The notes below the pieces were generated by a model, which saw nothing but the letters and a program-made list of their open reading frames with translations, did not search any database and was not told the DNA's origin. Position numbers and translations under genes: made by a program. This document shows positions 1-8,681 of a stretch of DNA of 33,015 nucleotides, in pieces (position 1 is the first letter of the stretch; each line of letters begins with the position of its first letter). Source of the DNA: Cricetibacter osteomyelitidis (lineage in GTDB: Bacteria; Pseudomonadota; Gammaproteobacteria; Enterobacterales; Pasteurellaceae); NCBI RefSeq assembly GCF_004340985.1, contig NZ_SLYB01000029.1:1-33015 (forward strand), written 5' to 3'.

Positions 1-51
1 GAGAGAAAATTTTTGAGCATAGGCATTTCCTTTTCGATAGACCTATTAGAG

Positions 52-81
52 CAAACCTCTAGATGTATGTCTAGAGGTTTG
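52..81. terminator. Perfect 12-bp inverted repeat downstream of potD
   Basis: The arms CAAACCTCTAGA and TCTAGAGGTTTG pair perfectly around a 6-base loop. Together with the neighbouring hairpin at 90-117 it forms a double stem downstream of potD. There is no long T tract on either side, so a role in transcript stability or back-up termination is an inference. Confidence 0.5.
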
Positions 82-89
82 TCAGCGGT

Positions 90-117
90 CTGAAAAGAGC
101 CTTGCGGCTCTTTTCAG
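90..117 (-). terminator. Terminator of the potABCD operon
   Basis: A 12-bp perfect stem (CTGAAAAGAGCC against GGCTCTTTTCAG) with a 4-base loop lies 8 bases beyond the potD stop codon. The T-rich part is inside the 3' arm, as is common in compact bidirectional terminators. It probably ends pot operon transcription. Confidence 0.75.
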
Positions 118-125
118 GATAAGGA

Positions 126-1229
126 TTATTGTGCTGCTTTTAACTGTTGATAGTAGTTTTCATACAGTTGAACCGCATCGTCGCCCACATCGTCTTGCCA
201 GTAGCTGTTGTTTAATACATCAGCTGTCGGATAGATGGCAGGATCTTCGGTTATTTCTTTTGGTAATAATGCCAGCGCTTCTTTGTTTGAAGTCGGGTAA
301 CCGATTTCTAAGGTTAATTTCGCTGAGGTTTCTTTACCTAACATGTAGTTGATGAGTTTGTGTGCCGCATCAACGTTTTTCGCATTTTTAGGAATGGCTA
401 ATGTGTCCACCCAAAGTACCGGACCTTCTTTCGGGAAAATCATATTCACCGGTGCGTTTTCTTTTTTCGCGATACGCACGGAACCGTTCCAGATTTGACC
501 TAATTGCGTTTCACCGGAAATAAAGGTATTCGCCGGATTGTCGGAAGTAAAGGTTAATACGTTCGGACGTAATTTTAACAATTCTTCGTAAGCCGCTTTA
601 ATTTCAGCCGGATCTTTGGTATTTGGATCTTTACCCATTTTTAATAAAGCAATATTGAATACTTCACGAGCATCGTCCAATAATTGTACTTTGCCTTTGT
701 ATTCTTCTTTCCACAAATCACCCCAAGATGTGAATTGGCTGCCGTCGCCGTAAACATCTGTGTTAAATGCAATACCCGGAGCACCTAATAATTGTGGTAA
801 AGAGTATTTGTTGCCTTTGTCGTAAGGTTTGTCCAACATATTCGGATCAAGCTCGGCGATTACCGGTAATTTGCTGTGATCTAATTCGGTTAACATACCT
901 TCGCGAGCCATTTTAGACACGAAGTAGTTAGACGGTGCGATGATGTCATAGCCGTCGTTTTTACCGATTAGCTGTGCTTTCACTTTCGCATACATTTCTT
1001 CGTTAGATTGTAAGCTTGATTGAATGACTTTAATACCGGTTTCTTTGGTGAATTGTTCCAATAAACCTTCCGGTACATATTCCGTCCAAGTGTAAAGGTG
1101 CACCACTTGTTCTTTAGCCGGTTCTGATGCCGCAGGAGCGGAAGCCGCTACTTTGTCTTCTTTATCGTTACAACCGGTTACCACTAATGCAATTCCTGCT
1201 GCTGCAAAAAGACCTGCCCATTTTTTCAT
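126..1229 (-). CDS. potD: Spermidine/putrescine-binding lipoprotein PotD
   Basis: Substrate-binding component of the PotABCD polyamine ABC importer. I choose the ATG at 1229, giving 367 residues, because GGAG lies 9 bases before it and the protein then begins with a clean signal MKKWAGLFAAAGIALVVTGC. The lipobox VTGC predicts lipidation at Cys20, so the protein should be membrane-tethered, unlike the soluble periplasmic E. coli PotD. A TTG 15 bases upstream would add five residues without a ribosome site. The family signature LYTWTEYVPEGLL and the segment LWVDTLAIPKNAKN fit PotD. It is the last gene of the operon, separated from potC by 131 bases that include a terminator-like hairpin, so its dose may be set separately. 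Identification is secure; spermidine versus putrescine preference is not readable here. Confidence 0.95.
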   Translation of the reverse strand: MKKWAGLFAAAGIALVVTGCNDKEDKVAASAPAASEPAKEQVVHLYTWTEYVPEGLLEQFTKETGIKVIQSSLQSNEEMYAKVKAQLIGKNDGYDIIAPSNYFVSKMAREGMLTELDHSKLPVIAELDPNMLDKPYDKGNKYSLPQLLGAPGIAFNTDVYGDGSQFTSWGDLWKEEYKGKVQLLDDAREVFNIALLKMGKDPNTKDPAEIKAAYEELLKLRPNVLTFTSDNPANTFISGETQLGQIWNGSVRIAKKENAPVNMIFPKEGPVLWVDTLAIPKNAKNVDAAHKLINYMLGKETSAKLTLEIGYPTSNKEALALLPKEITEDPAIYPTADVLNNSYWQDDVGDDAVQLYENYYQQLKAAQ

Positions 1230-1298
1230 TCGTTTTATCTCCAATTAAGAGTGTCATAACAATCTCTTATCACATATTTGCTTGCGATAAGAAGTGAT

Positions 1299-1327
1299 AA
1301 AAAACGCCCTGATGTCGTTCAAGGCGT
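1299..1327 (-). terminator. Attenuator-like hairpin between potC and potD
   Basis: Read on the minus strand, ACGCC and GGCGT pair around a 15-base loop and are followed by a run of T. A second inverted repeat, TTATCAC/GTGATAA, spans 1267-1300 and overlaps the T run. This arrangement could cause partial termination after potC or stabilise the upstream mRNA. Confidence 0.5.
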
Positions 1328-1360
1328 ATTGTATTGAGTATTTAACCGCTTGTGAAGTGA

Positions 1361-2128
1361 TTATGACTCTTTTTTTGCAACTATTTGGCTTAACACCACT
1401 AATATCAAAGAGAAAATAATCATAATGGTGGCCAAAGCATTCACTTCCGGGGTTACGCCGGTTTTCACCAAAGAGAAAATCTTCAGCGGTAACACTTCAT
1501 AATCCACTCCGGTGACGAAAGATGAAACCACGACATCATCAAGGGATACGGTGAAACTTAATAGCCAACCGGACACAATGGCGGGGAGTGCCAACGGCAG
1601 GATGATTTTGCGTAAAATCGTGATTTCGCTGGCACCTAAGTCTTTTGCTGCTTCCAACATTTTTACATCGAAGCCCTGCAAACGGGAGAACACCGCAATC
1701 ACTACATAAGGCAAACAGAATGTCACATGAGCAAACAATAATGACCAGAAGCCTAATGATACGCCCACTAACATAAACAGTGCCAACAGTGATACTGCCA
1801 TCACGATATCCGGCGACATCATTACGATAAACAGCATTCCGCCGACCGCTTGTTTGCCGCGGAATTTATAGCGATACAACGCAATTGCCGTCAATCCGCC
1901 GATAATGGTTGCCAAGGTTGCCGCGGCAAAGGCGATTGTAATGGAATGTACCGCAGATTGGATTAAGGTATCGTTATTCCACAAGCGTTCGTACCAGTTC
2001 CAGCTAAAGCCTTTCCAGGTTAAACCGTAGCGGTCTTCGTTGAACGAGTTACCCACTAAAATAATAATTGGGATATACAAATAAGCGTATACCACAAACA
2101 TAAATACATTACGCAGTAAACGACTCAT
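1361..2128 (-). CDS. potC: Polyamine ABC transporter permease PotC
   Basis: Inner-membrane permease of the polyamine importer, 255 residues, the usual PotC length. About six hydrophobic segments are visible, beginning with a first helix near residues 8-26. The conserved EAA cytoplasmic loop reads MLEAAKDLGASEITILRKII; it is the dock for the PotA ATPase. The ATG overlaps the potB stop by one base (TAATG), indicating translational coupling. It forms a heterodimer with PotB. Confidence 0.95.
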   Translation of the reverse strand: MSRLLRNVFMFVVYAYLYIPIIILVGNSFNEDRYGLTWKGFSWNWYERLWNNDTLIQSAVHSITIAFAAATLATIIGGLTAIALYRYKFRGKQAVGGMLFIVMMSPDIVMAVSLLALFMLVGVSLGFWSLLFAHVTFCLPYVVIAVFSRLQGFDVKMLEAAKDLGASEITILRKIILPLALPAIVSGWLLSFTVSLDDVVVSSFVTGVDYEVLPLKIFSLVKTGVTPEVNALATIMIIFSLILVVLSQIVAKKES

Positions 2129-2985
2129 TATTCTAACTCCATTTTCTTATTCAACACTTTATTGGCTTTATAGTAAATAAAGATGAGTAATGCCATTAAA
2201 ATCGTTAACGCAATACTGATTGTAGAACCGAATGGCCAGTTGCGGGACACTAAAAATTCGCTCTTAATCACGTTACCCACTAATAAGGCTTTTGAACCAC
2301 CTAATAAGTCTGCCACATAGAACATTCCCATCGCCGGTAGCAATACCAATAAACAACCGGCCACAATGCCAGGCATGGTGAGCGGAATAATCACTTTAAT
2401 AAAGCGTTGGAACGCATTGGCACCCAAATCTCTCGCTGCTTCTAATAAACGCCCGTCAATTTTTTCAATGGCCGAATAAAGCGGTAGAATCATAAACGGC
2501 AGCAGAATATATACCAAGCCGATAATTACCGCGACCTCGGTATTTAATACGCGAATCGGTTCATTGATTAAGCCTAAACTGATTAATGTATTATTCAAGA
2601 TTCCTTTTACGCCCAAAAAGATTTTCATTCCGTAAATACGGATCAATGAGTTTGTCCAGAAAGGCAAAATCACTAAGAAGAGTAAAATCGGACGATATTT
2701 TTTGGGCACTTTAGCAATCATAAAAGCAAACGGATAGCCGATGATCAAACAGATAATGGTCGCCATGCCGGACATATACAGAGAATTCCACATCACTTGG
2801 GCGTACAACGGCTCAAACAAGCGTTTATAGTTGTCCAAGGTAAAGGTGAATTCAATAAAGTTACTGCTATCACGGGTTAAGAAACTGGTGACGAATACCA
2901 ACAGGTTTGGTATCAACACAAAGAAAATTAACCAGGCAAAGATAACGGCAACGGTAATTCGCTGAAATTTACTCGTTGTTTTCAT
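2128..2985 (-). CDS. potB: Polyamine ABC transporter permease PotB
   Basis: Second permease of the importer, 285 residues. It has an N-terminal membrane segment at about 13-35, further helices, and the EAA loop [20 protein letters not shown] that contacts PotA. Its start lies inside the end of potA (17-base overlap) and its stop overlaps the potC start, so the three genes should be translated as a coupled set with matched amounts. Nothing is unusual compared with Haemophilus homologues. Confidence 0.95.
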   Translation of the reverse strand: MKTTSKFQRITVAVIFAWLIFFVLIPNLLVFVTSFLTRDSSNFIEFTFTLDNYKRLFEPLYAQVMWNSLYMSGMATIICLIIGYPFAFMIAKVPKKYRPILLFLVILPFWTNSLIRIYGMKIFLGVKGILNNTLISLGLINEPIRVLNTEVAVIIGLVYILLPFMILPLYSAIEKIDGRLLEAARDLGANAFQRFIKVIIPLTMPGIVAGCLLVLLPAMGMFYVADLLGGSKALLVGNVIKSEFLVSRNWPFGSTISIALTILMALLIFIYYKANKVLNKKMELE

Positions 2986-4090
2986 CGTTCAATACCACTT
3001 CCCAACGTTCAATCCAAGTCACAACAACTTTTTGGTTTAATGAGTGATCGATATTCGGATCGTCTTCATTAAAGAATTCGCTAACCAACACCATTTTACC
3101 GTTATGAGCCAGCTCAATGGTGGATTCTAAAGTCATGCCTTTGTAGTTACGTTCGCGCACATAGCCGATAATGCCGTTTGGTGATTGTTCATTGGCATCT
3201 AATTCGTCTAACTGAACGTCTTCCGGACGTAATAAAACATTTAATTTTTGACCGCTCTTCACCGGTAAATCAGAATAGATTTCACAGATACGGCCTTCTA
3301 CGTTGGCTTTCAGGCGTTGTTCGTCGATACGCTCAATTACCGTAGCATCAAAAATATTGATTTCACCGATAAAGCGGGCAACGAATAAGTTTTTGGGTTC
3401 TTCGTAAATTTCACGCGGTGAACCGTCTTGTTCAATGTTACCTTTACGCAATAAAATAATGCGATCAGACATAGTCAAGGCTTCTTCTTGATCGTGCGTC
3501 ACGAAAATAAAGGTAATGCCTAATTTACGCTGTAAGGCTTTCAATTCATTCTGCATTTGTTTACGTAATTTGTAATCAAGTGCGGATAAAGATTCATCTA
3601 ATAATAATACTTTCGGTTTATTTACTACCGCACGGGCAATGGCGATACGTTGTTGCTGACCGCCGGAAAGCTGTGCCGGTTTACGATCTGCCATTTCTTC
3701 CAACTGAACCATACGTAGTGCTTCCATCACACGCGGCTTGATTTCATTGGACGGCACTTTTTGCATACGCAAACCGAATGCGACGTTTTCAAAAATCGTC
3801 ATGTGCGGGAATAAGGCATAGCTTTGGAACACCGTATTAATATGGCGTTGTTCCGCCGGTACGTTAGTCACATCCGTACCGTCTAAAATAATTTGTCCCG
3901 CATCCAATTCTTCAAGCCCCGCAAGCAAACGTAAAACCGTGGTTTTACCACAACCGGACGGGCCGAGAATCGTAACGAATTCACCGTTATTAATGGTTAA
4001 GTTGAAATCATTAATAATGGTGTTACTACCATAAGATTTAGTGATCGAACGAAGCTCAATAATTGGCTTACTTTGAACTGAATTTTCCAC
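2969..4090 (-). CDS. potA: Polyamine ABC transporter ATPase PotA
   Basis: ATP-hydrolysing subunit that powers polyamine uptake, 373 residues. Walker A GPSGCGKT is at 43-50, the ABC signature LSGGQ at 141-145, Walker B with catalytic Glu (VLLLDE) at 161-166, and the switch His of FVTHD at 199. The C-terminal part from about 240 contains the TOBE-type regulatory fold typical of PotA and MalK. The start is GTG; a GGAG lies 13 bases upstream, which is long, so initiation may be weak or the start slightly different. It is the first gene of the operon, divergent from pepT across 187 bases that must contain both promoters. Confidence 0.95.
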   Translation of the reverse strand: MENSVQSKPIIELRSITKSYGSNTIINDFNLTINNGEFVTILGPSGCGKTTVLRLLAGLEELDAGQIILDGTDVTNVPAEQRHINTVFQSYALFPHMTIFENVAFGLRMQKVPSNEIKPRVMEALRMVQLEEMADRKPAQLSGGQQQRIAIARAVVNKPKVLLLDESLSALDYKLRKQMQNELKALQRKLGITFIFVTHDQEEALTMSDRIILLRKGNIEQDGSPREIYEEPKNLFVARFIGEINIFDATVIERIDEQRLKANVEGRICEIYSDLPVKSGQKLNVLLRPEDVQLDELDANEQSPNGIIGYVRERNYKGMTLESTIELAHNGKMVLVSEFFNEDDPNIDHSLNQKVVVTWIERWEVVLNDENNE

Positions 4091-4277
4091 TAGCTTTGGT
4101 TTTCTCCATAAATAGAATCAGTAGAAGTGAATCTGCAAAATACGCAGAAAGATATATATCGTTTCAAGATTCCGTATGATATAGTTTTCAGCTTGGAATT
4201 AAAAGCTATTAATTGATTTTTTAGACAAAAAATGCGACTATTTTTCTAATTTACTTATTTGGACAGAAGAGATAACA
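4091..4277. promoter_or_regulatory. Divergent potA/pepT intergenic region
   Basis: An AT-rich 187-base spacer between two divergent genes. It must hold promoters for both directions, but I see no match good enough to place -35 and -10 boxes. The sequence just before pepT (GAAGAGATAAC) gives only a modest ribosome site. Confidence 0.5.
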
Positions 4278-5549
4278 ATGTCAACCCCTCAAACACAACA
4301 AACGATGCAACAAGTCATACAACAAAAAGATCGGCTATTGGAACGATTTTTAAATTATGTAAGCTATGACACTCAATCAAAGCCCGGTGCCAAAACATCA
4401 CCGAGTTCGGCGGGGCAAAAAAAATTAGCCAAAGATTTAGCCCAAGAATTGACCGCACTTGGCTTGCAGGATATTGAAATCAGCAAACATTCGGTCGTAA
4501 CGGCATTTTTACCCGCTAATCAACCGCACGCTCTAACCATCGGTTTTATTTCTCATTTGGATACATCACCGCAAATGAGTGGTAAAAACGTGCAGCCGGA
4601 AGTGATTGAAAACTATCGCGGCGGGGATATTGCATTAGGCATCGGTGATGAATTTATCAGTCCGGTATATTTTCCGTTTTTGCATAATTTTGTGGGGAAA
4701 ACCTTAATTGTGACGGACGGCACAACCCTGTTAGGGGCGGATAATAAAGCAGGAATTGCGGAAATTATGACCGCACTTTCTATCTTGATTCAAAGTGATA
4801 GACCGCGAGCCAATATTTGCGTGGCATTTACCCCGGATGAAGAAATCGGTTTAGGTATGCAATTCTTTCCATTAGAAAGATTCCCTTGCGATTGGGCTTA
4901 TACCGTTGACGGCAGCGAAGTGGGCGAGTTGGAATATGAAAACTTTAACGCCGCCAGTGCGAAAGTCACGATTCACGGACAAAATATTCATCCCGGTTAT
5001 GCAAAAAACAAATTAATTAACGCGTTAACTTTGGCTTGCGAGTTTCAACAAGGTTTTCCGGTAGCCGAAACGCCGGAACACACGGAAGAAAAGCAAGGCT
5101 TTTATCATTTAAGCCGTTTTAGCGGCGATATTGAAAAAGTTGAGTTGGAATATATTATCCGCGATTTTGATGCGGAGAATTTCACTCAACGTAAAGCTTT
5201 TGTAGAAAAATGGGTAGCGGATTTCAATCGCCGGAAGAAATTGAAAAAACGCATCGAAGTGGAAATCAGCGATACCTACAAAAATATGTATGATACCGTG
5301 AAAACCGTGCCGCAATCCATTGAAATTGCCGATCAAGCCATGAAAAATTGCGGCATTACACCGCAGCATAAAGCTATTCGCGGCGGCACAGACGGGGCAT
5401 GGTTGGCAGAAAAAGGCTTGGCTTGTCCGAATATTTTTACCGGCGGTTATAATTTTCACAGCAAACATGAATTGATTTCCTTGGAAGGCATGTTGGATGC
5501 GGTGAATGTGATTGTTGAAATTGCCGCACTTGCGGGAAAATCGGAGTAG
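4278..5549 (+). CDS. pepT: Peptidase T (tripeptide aminopeptidase)
   Basis: Cytoplasmic di-zinc aminopeptidase of the M20 family that removes the N-terminal residue from tripeptides; 423 residues. The metal and catalytic residues are all present: His93 and Asp95 (HLDTS), bridging Asp155 (GADNKAG), catalytic Glu188 and ligand Glu189 (DEEIG), Asp211 (VDGSE) and His397 (FHSKHE). Most are offset by 15 from my memory of the enterobacterial enzyme because of a longer N-terminus rich in Gln. The dimerisation-domain segment HPGYAKNKLINA is near residue 238. It has two uptake-signal cores, at 4452-4460 and 4770-4778. The next gene begins 9 bases after its stop, suggesting an operon. Confidence 0.95.
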   Translation: MSTPQTQQTMQQVIQQKDRLLERFLNYVSYDTQSKPGAKTSPSSAGQKKLAKDLAQELTALGLQDIEISKHSVVTAFLPANQPHALTIGFISHLDTSPQMSGKNVQPEVIENYRGGDIALGIGDEFISPVYFPFLHNFVGKTLIVTDGTTLLGADNKAGIAEIMTALSILIQSDRPRANICVAFTPDEEIGLGMQFFPLERFPCDWAYTVDGSEVGELEYENFNAASAKVTIHGQNIHPGYAKNKLINALTLACEFQQGFPVAETPEHTEEKQGFYHLSRFSGDIEKVELEYIIRDFDAENFTQRKAFVEKWVADFNRRKKLKKRIEVEISDTYKNMYDTVKTVPQSIEIADQAMKNCGITPQHKAIRGGTDGAWLAEKGLACPNIFTGGYNFHSKHELISLEGMLDAVNVIVEIAALAGKSE

Positions 5550-5558
5550 TACAAATTT

Positions 5559-6281
5559 ATGACTGAATTTCAGCAGTATGTCAGAGAATTAGTCACACAA
5601 AATCAGGGAAAACGAATTTTTAGTTTTGATTACAACGGTGTGAAATATTGGATTAAACAGCCCGAAGATGTAAAGGGCGTATGGCGATTATTAAAACCGC
5701 AAGGCATGGTTTCTTTTCACCATGAATTAGAGGTGTTAAAACAACTTACCGAACGGCAGGCTCCGATTGCTCGGTTGGTAATGTTTGATGATAATTTTTT
5801 TGTACTGCAAGATGCGGGCAGAACTGCAAATCAATGGATTGAAGATGAATCCGTAAGTGCGGTGCAAAAACAGCAAGTTTTAAATGATTGTGCGACCGCA
5901 TTGGCGGAATTGCATAATAAAGCTATTATCCACGGTCGACCTGCCTTGCGGGATATTGCGTGGCAAAACGGCGAAGTACGTTTTTTGGATTTAGAATCCA
6001 TTGTGCATAGCAACAATTTAAAATACAGCAAAATGCGTGATGTATTGGTATTCTTACACGGTTTATTCCGTTTTAAACTGATGACCGATGAACAGGTAGT
6101 AATGGCAATCGATCATTATGTTGCGGCGGATCAACAACAAATTTTACCGGCAGCATTCACATTATTGAAGAAGTTACGGTGGATTTATTATTTATTACTG
6201 CCGTTTAAGCCGATTGCTAAAATGGATTTGATAGCACTGTATCGGTTATTTGAATTTGGGCGGCATCGGAGTCAAATATGA
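5559..6281 (+). CDS. Kinase-fold protein, InaA/LPS-kinase-like
   Basis: A 240-residue protein with the outline of a small protein-kinase-like phosphotransferase. The N-lobe has a lysine-containing strand (VKYWIKQ) and a helix with a conserved-type Glu (FHHELEVLKQL). The catalytic-loop region reads IIHGRPALRDIAW, followed by VRFLDLES in the place of the metal-binding DFG. The HG...FLDLE pattern resembles InaA and the Kdo/lipopolysaccharide kinase group better than Ser/Thr kinases. The HGD aspartate is replaced by Arg, so activity is uncertain. The C-terminus carries a hydrophobic patch (IYYLLLPF) that may touch the membrane. An uptake-signal core lies in the gene at 5855-5863. Its substrate is unknown; a lipid or sugar kinase is my inference. 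Confidence 0.65.
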   Translation: MTEFQQYVRELVTQNQGKRIFSFDYNGVKYWIKQPEDVKGVWRLLKPQGMVSFHHELEVLKQLTERQAPIARLVMFDDNFFVLQDAGRTANQWIEDESVSAVQKQQVLNDCATALAELHNKAIIHGRPALRDIAWQNGEVRFLDLESIVHSNNLKYSKMRDVLVFLHGLFRFKLMTDEQVVMAIDHYVAADQQQILPAAFTLLKKLRWIYYLLLPFKPIAKMDLIALYRLFEFGRHRSQI

Positions 6282-6421
6282 AAAAATGGTTAATAATTCT
6301 TACATTATCCGCATTATTAGCGGCGTGCAGTTCAACCGACGTTGGAGGGAGTATCGGTGCCGGCGGCGGCAGTAACGGCGTTGGGGTCGGTTTCGGTATC
6401 GGCACGGGCATTCGCTTTTAA
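6278..6421 (+). CDS. Small glycine-rich lipoprotein, 47 aa
   Basis: The ATG overlaps the stop of the preceding kinase-fold gene (ATGA), so it is probably translated by coupling. The product begins with the lipoprotein signal MKKWLIILTLSALLAAC (lipobox LAAC, Cys17). The mature part is only about 31 residues and nearly all Gly, Ser, Val and Ile, ending GFGIGTGIRF. I do not recognise the family. The intact signal sequence and the coupled start argue that it is real. It is probably anchored in the outer membrane because residues 2 and 3 after Cys are Ser, not Asp. Confidence 0.7.
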   Translation: MKKWLIILTLSALLAACSSTDVGGSIGAGGGSNGVGVGFGIGTGIRF

Positions 6422-6429
6422 ATGTTATT

Positions 6430-6438
6430 AAGTGCGGT
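6430..6438 (+). repeat. DNA uptake signal core
   Basis: Exact AAGTGCGGT followed by an A/T-rich stretch, the form recognised by the competence machinery of Haemophilus-type Pasteurellaceae. It lies between the small lipoprotein gene and the tRNA promoter. Confidence 0.8.
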
Positions 6439-6465
6439 AAATTAAACAAAAATTTTAACAAAACC

Positions 6466-6494
6466 TTGATATTTGCATTTTCCGCACGTATAAT
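6466..6494 (+). promoter_or_regulatory. Sigma-70 promoter of the initiator tRNA
   Basis: TTGATA at 6466-6471 and a perfect TATAAT at 6489-6494 are separated by exactly 17 bases. The -10 box ends 16 bases before the mature tRNA. A GC-rich element (ACGCCC) follows the -10 box, as in stringently controlled stable-RNA promoters. It may also drive the rimP-nusA-infB genes by read-through. Confidence 0.85.
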
Positions 6495-6510
6495 ACGCCC
6501 ATATTTCGGA

Positions 6511-6587
6511 CGCGGGGTGGAGCAGCTTGGTAGCTCGTCGGGCTCATAACCCGAAGGCCGTCGGTTCAAATCCGGCTCCCGCAACCA
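6511..6587 (+). tRNA. metY: Initiator tRNA-fMet (CAT)
   Basis: A 77-base cloverleaf with encoded CCA end. The anticodon CAT is at 6545-6547. Two initiator marks are present: the unpaired C1-A72 at the top of the acceptor stem, which allows formylation, and three consecutive G-C pairs next to the anticodon loop (GGG/CCC). The T-loop reads GTTCAAATC. Its position just before rimP-nusA-infB matches the metY locus of enteric bacteria. Confidence 0.97.
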
Positions 6588-6601
6588 CTTTAATAAGAAC
6601 T

Positions 6602-6620
6602 GCCCGAAGGGGCTTTTTTT
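6602..6620 (+). terminator. First terminator-like hairpin after metY
   Basis: GCCC and GGGC pair around GAAG and are followed by seven T. The stem is short, so it is likely leaky, giving tRNA transcripts while allowing some read-through to rimP. Confidence 0.65.
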
Positions 6621-6646
6621 ATGGACAATTTGGATTAGATTAAAGT

Positions 6647-6666
6647 GGGCGTTAAGCCCTTTTTTT
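6647..6666 (+). terminator. Second terminator-like hairpin before rimP
   Basis: GGGC and GCCC pair around GTTAA and are followed by seven T, 26 bases after the first hairpin and 30 bases before the rimP start. Two weak terminators in a row ahead of nusA suggest attenuation. Confidence 0.6.
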
Positions 6667-6696
6667 ATATCTGAAATTTATTATTGGGAGGTTGTT

Positions 6697-7152
6697 TTGG
6701 CAACTTTGGAACAAAAATTACAGGATTTGTTAATAGCTTCCGTTGAAGATATGGATTGTGAGTTGGTTGGGATTGAATGCCAACGTACAGGTCGCTATTT
6801 AACAGTACGTTTATTTATTGATAAAGAAGGCGGTGTCACAGTGGATGATTGTGCGGATGTGAGTCGCCAAGTGAGTGCCGTGTTGGATGTAGAAGATCCG
6901 ATCGCAGACAAATATAATTTAGAAGTATCTTCACCGGGTTTAGACCGACCGTTATTTACTTTGGCACATTATGAACGTTTTATCGGTCAGGATGTGTCGG
7001 TGCATTTACGAATTCCTATGGGAGATCGTCGTAAATGGCAAGGCAAATTGGACGCAGTCAACGGTGATATGATCACCTTAATCGTTGACGGGCAACCGCA
7101 AACTTTTGTGTTCGGTAATATTCAAAAAGCCAATATCGTTCCGAAATTTTAA
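6697..7152 (+). CDS. rimP: Ribosome maturation factor RimP
   Basis: Assists 30S subunit assembly, acting on the S12-containing part of the small subunit in the cytoplasm. It has 151 residues, the normal size, with the family motifs [16 protein letters not shown] and [12 protein letters not shown]. The start is TTG, supported by a strong ribosome site GGGAGG at 6686-6691, five bases upstream. It is followed by nusA after 23 bases, the conserved operon order. Confidence 0.95.
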   Translation: MATLEQKLQDLLIASVEDMDCELVGIECQRTGRYLTVRLFIDKEGGVTVDDCADVSRQVSAVLDVEDPIADKYNLEVSSPGLDRPLFTLAHYERFIGQDVSVHLRIPMGDRRKWQGKLDAVNGDMITLIVDGQPQTFVFGNIQKANIVPKF

Positions 7153-7175
7153 TTCAATTTAAGAGAGAAAACAGA

Positions 7176-8666
7176 ATGAGTAAAGAAATTTTATTAGCGG
7201 CAGAAATGGTTTCTAACGAGAAATTATTACCGAAAGAAAAGATTTTTGAAGCATTGGAAAGTGCCATCGCACTTTCAACTAAGAAAAAACAAGAAAAAGA
7301 TATTGATGTCCGTGTCGTGATCGACACCAAAACCGGTGATTTCCGTACATTCCGCCGTTGGGAAGTCGTGGAAGAAATGCACAATCCGTTAAAAGAAATG
7401 GAATTGGAAGCGGCAAGATTATTCGCTGAAGACGAAAATATTCAACTGGGTGATTTTGTGGAAGATGAAATCGATTCTATCGCATTCGACCGCATTACCA
7501 TGCAAACCGCACGCCAAGTAATCAGTACCAAAATTCGTGATGCGGAACGTGCAAAAGTGGTCGAACAATTCCGTTCGCAAGAAGGTAAAATCATCACGGC
7601 AACCGTGAAGAAAGTATCGCGTGATAGTGTGATTTTAGATTTAGGCAACCAAGCGGAAGCGGTAATTTTACGCGAAGATATGATGCCGCGTGAAAACTTC
7701 CGTCCGGGCGATCGTGTGCGAGGTGTGCTTTATAAAGTAGATCCGGCAGCGAAAAATGCACAGCTATTTGTGACCCGTGCAAAACCGGAAATGTTAATCG
7801 AATTATTCCGTTTAGAAGTGCCTGAAATCGGTGAAGAATTAATTGAAATCCGCAGTGCGGCTCGTGATCCGGGATCACGTGCGAAAATTGCAGTGAAAAG
7901 CAATGACAGACGTATCGATCCTGTGGGTGCGTGCGTGGGTATGCGTGGTGCCCGCGTGCAGGCAATCACCAACGAGTTGGGCGGTAATGAGCGTATCGAC
8001 ATCGTATTATGGGATGATAATCCGGCACAATTTGTGATTAATGCTATGGCTCCGGCTGAAGTGGTTTCTATCGTCGAAGACGACGGAAAACGTACAATGG
8101 ATATTGCCGTAGAATCTGTCAATCTTGCACAAGCCATCGGTCGTAACGGTCAGAACGTACGTTTAGCAACGCAATTGACCGGCTGGATATTGAATGTTAT
8201 GACCACGGAAGAATTTAATGAAAAATACCAAGCGGCGAACGATAAAGTTATTCAACTGTTCGTTAACGAACTTGAGATTGACGAAGATTTCGCTCAATTA
8301 TTAGTGGATGAAGGATTTACCACCTTAGAGTCCATCGCTTATACGCCAATGCGCGAATTAACGGAAATTGACGGTTTGGAAGATGAAGATTTAGTTGAAG
8401 AATTACAAAATCGTGCAAAAAACGCTTTCACCAAACGTAGTCTTGAGGAAGAAGAAGCGATTAAACAGGCGAATATTGAAGAAGCGTTATTGAATTTAGC
8501 CGGTATGAATCGTCATCTTGCATTGAAAATGGCAGAAAAAGGTATCATCACCTTAGAAACATTAGCAGAACAAAGCGTGGACGAATTAACCGAAATTGAA
8601 GAAATTTCCGCAGAAAAAGCAGGCGAACTGATTTTAGCTGCTCGTGAAATTTGTTGGTTTGCATAA
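7176..8666 (+). CDS. nusA: Transcription termination/antitermination factor NusA
   Basis: Binds RNA polymerase and nascent RNA; controls pausing, termination and antitermination. 496 residues with the complete gammaproteobacterial layout. The N-terminal polymerase-binding domain covers about 1-130. The S1 domain ([15 protein letters not shown]) is at about 137-200, KH1 ([14 protein letters not shown]) near 250, and KH2 ([12 protein letters not shown]) near 320. Two acidic C-terminal repeats at about 360-496 each carry an ELTEI motif and bind the polymerase alpha subunit or lambda N-type factors. The end REICWFA is typical. infB follows after 15 bases. Confidence 0.97.
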   Translation: MSKEILLAAEMVSNEKLLPKEKIFEALESAIALSTKKKQEKDIDVRVVIDTKTGDFRTFRRWEVVEEMHNPLKEMELEAARLFAEDENIQLGDFVEDEIDSIAFDRITMQTARQVISTKIRDAERAKVVEQFRSQEGKIITATVKKVSRDSVILDLGNQAEAVILREDMMPRENFRPGDRVRGVLYKVDPAAKNAQLFVTRAKPEMLIELFRLEVPEIGEELIEIRSAARDPGSRAKIAVKSNDRRIDPVGACVGMRGARVQAITNELGGNERIDIVLWDDNPAQFVINAMAPAEVVSIVEDDGKRTMDIAVESVNLAQAIGRNGQNVRLATQLTGWILNVMTTEEFNEKYQAANDKVIQLFVNELEIDEDFAQLLVDEGFTTLESIAYTPMRELTEIDGLEDEDLVEELQNRAKNAFTKRSLEEEEAIKQANIEEALLNLAGMNRHLALKMAEKGIITLETLAEQSVDELTEIEEISAEKAGELILAAREICWFA

Positions 8667-8681
8667 TCGGGGGAAAATGCT

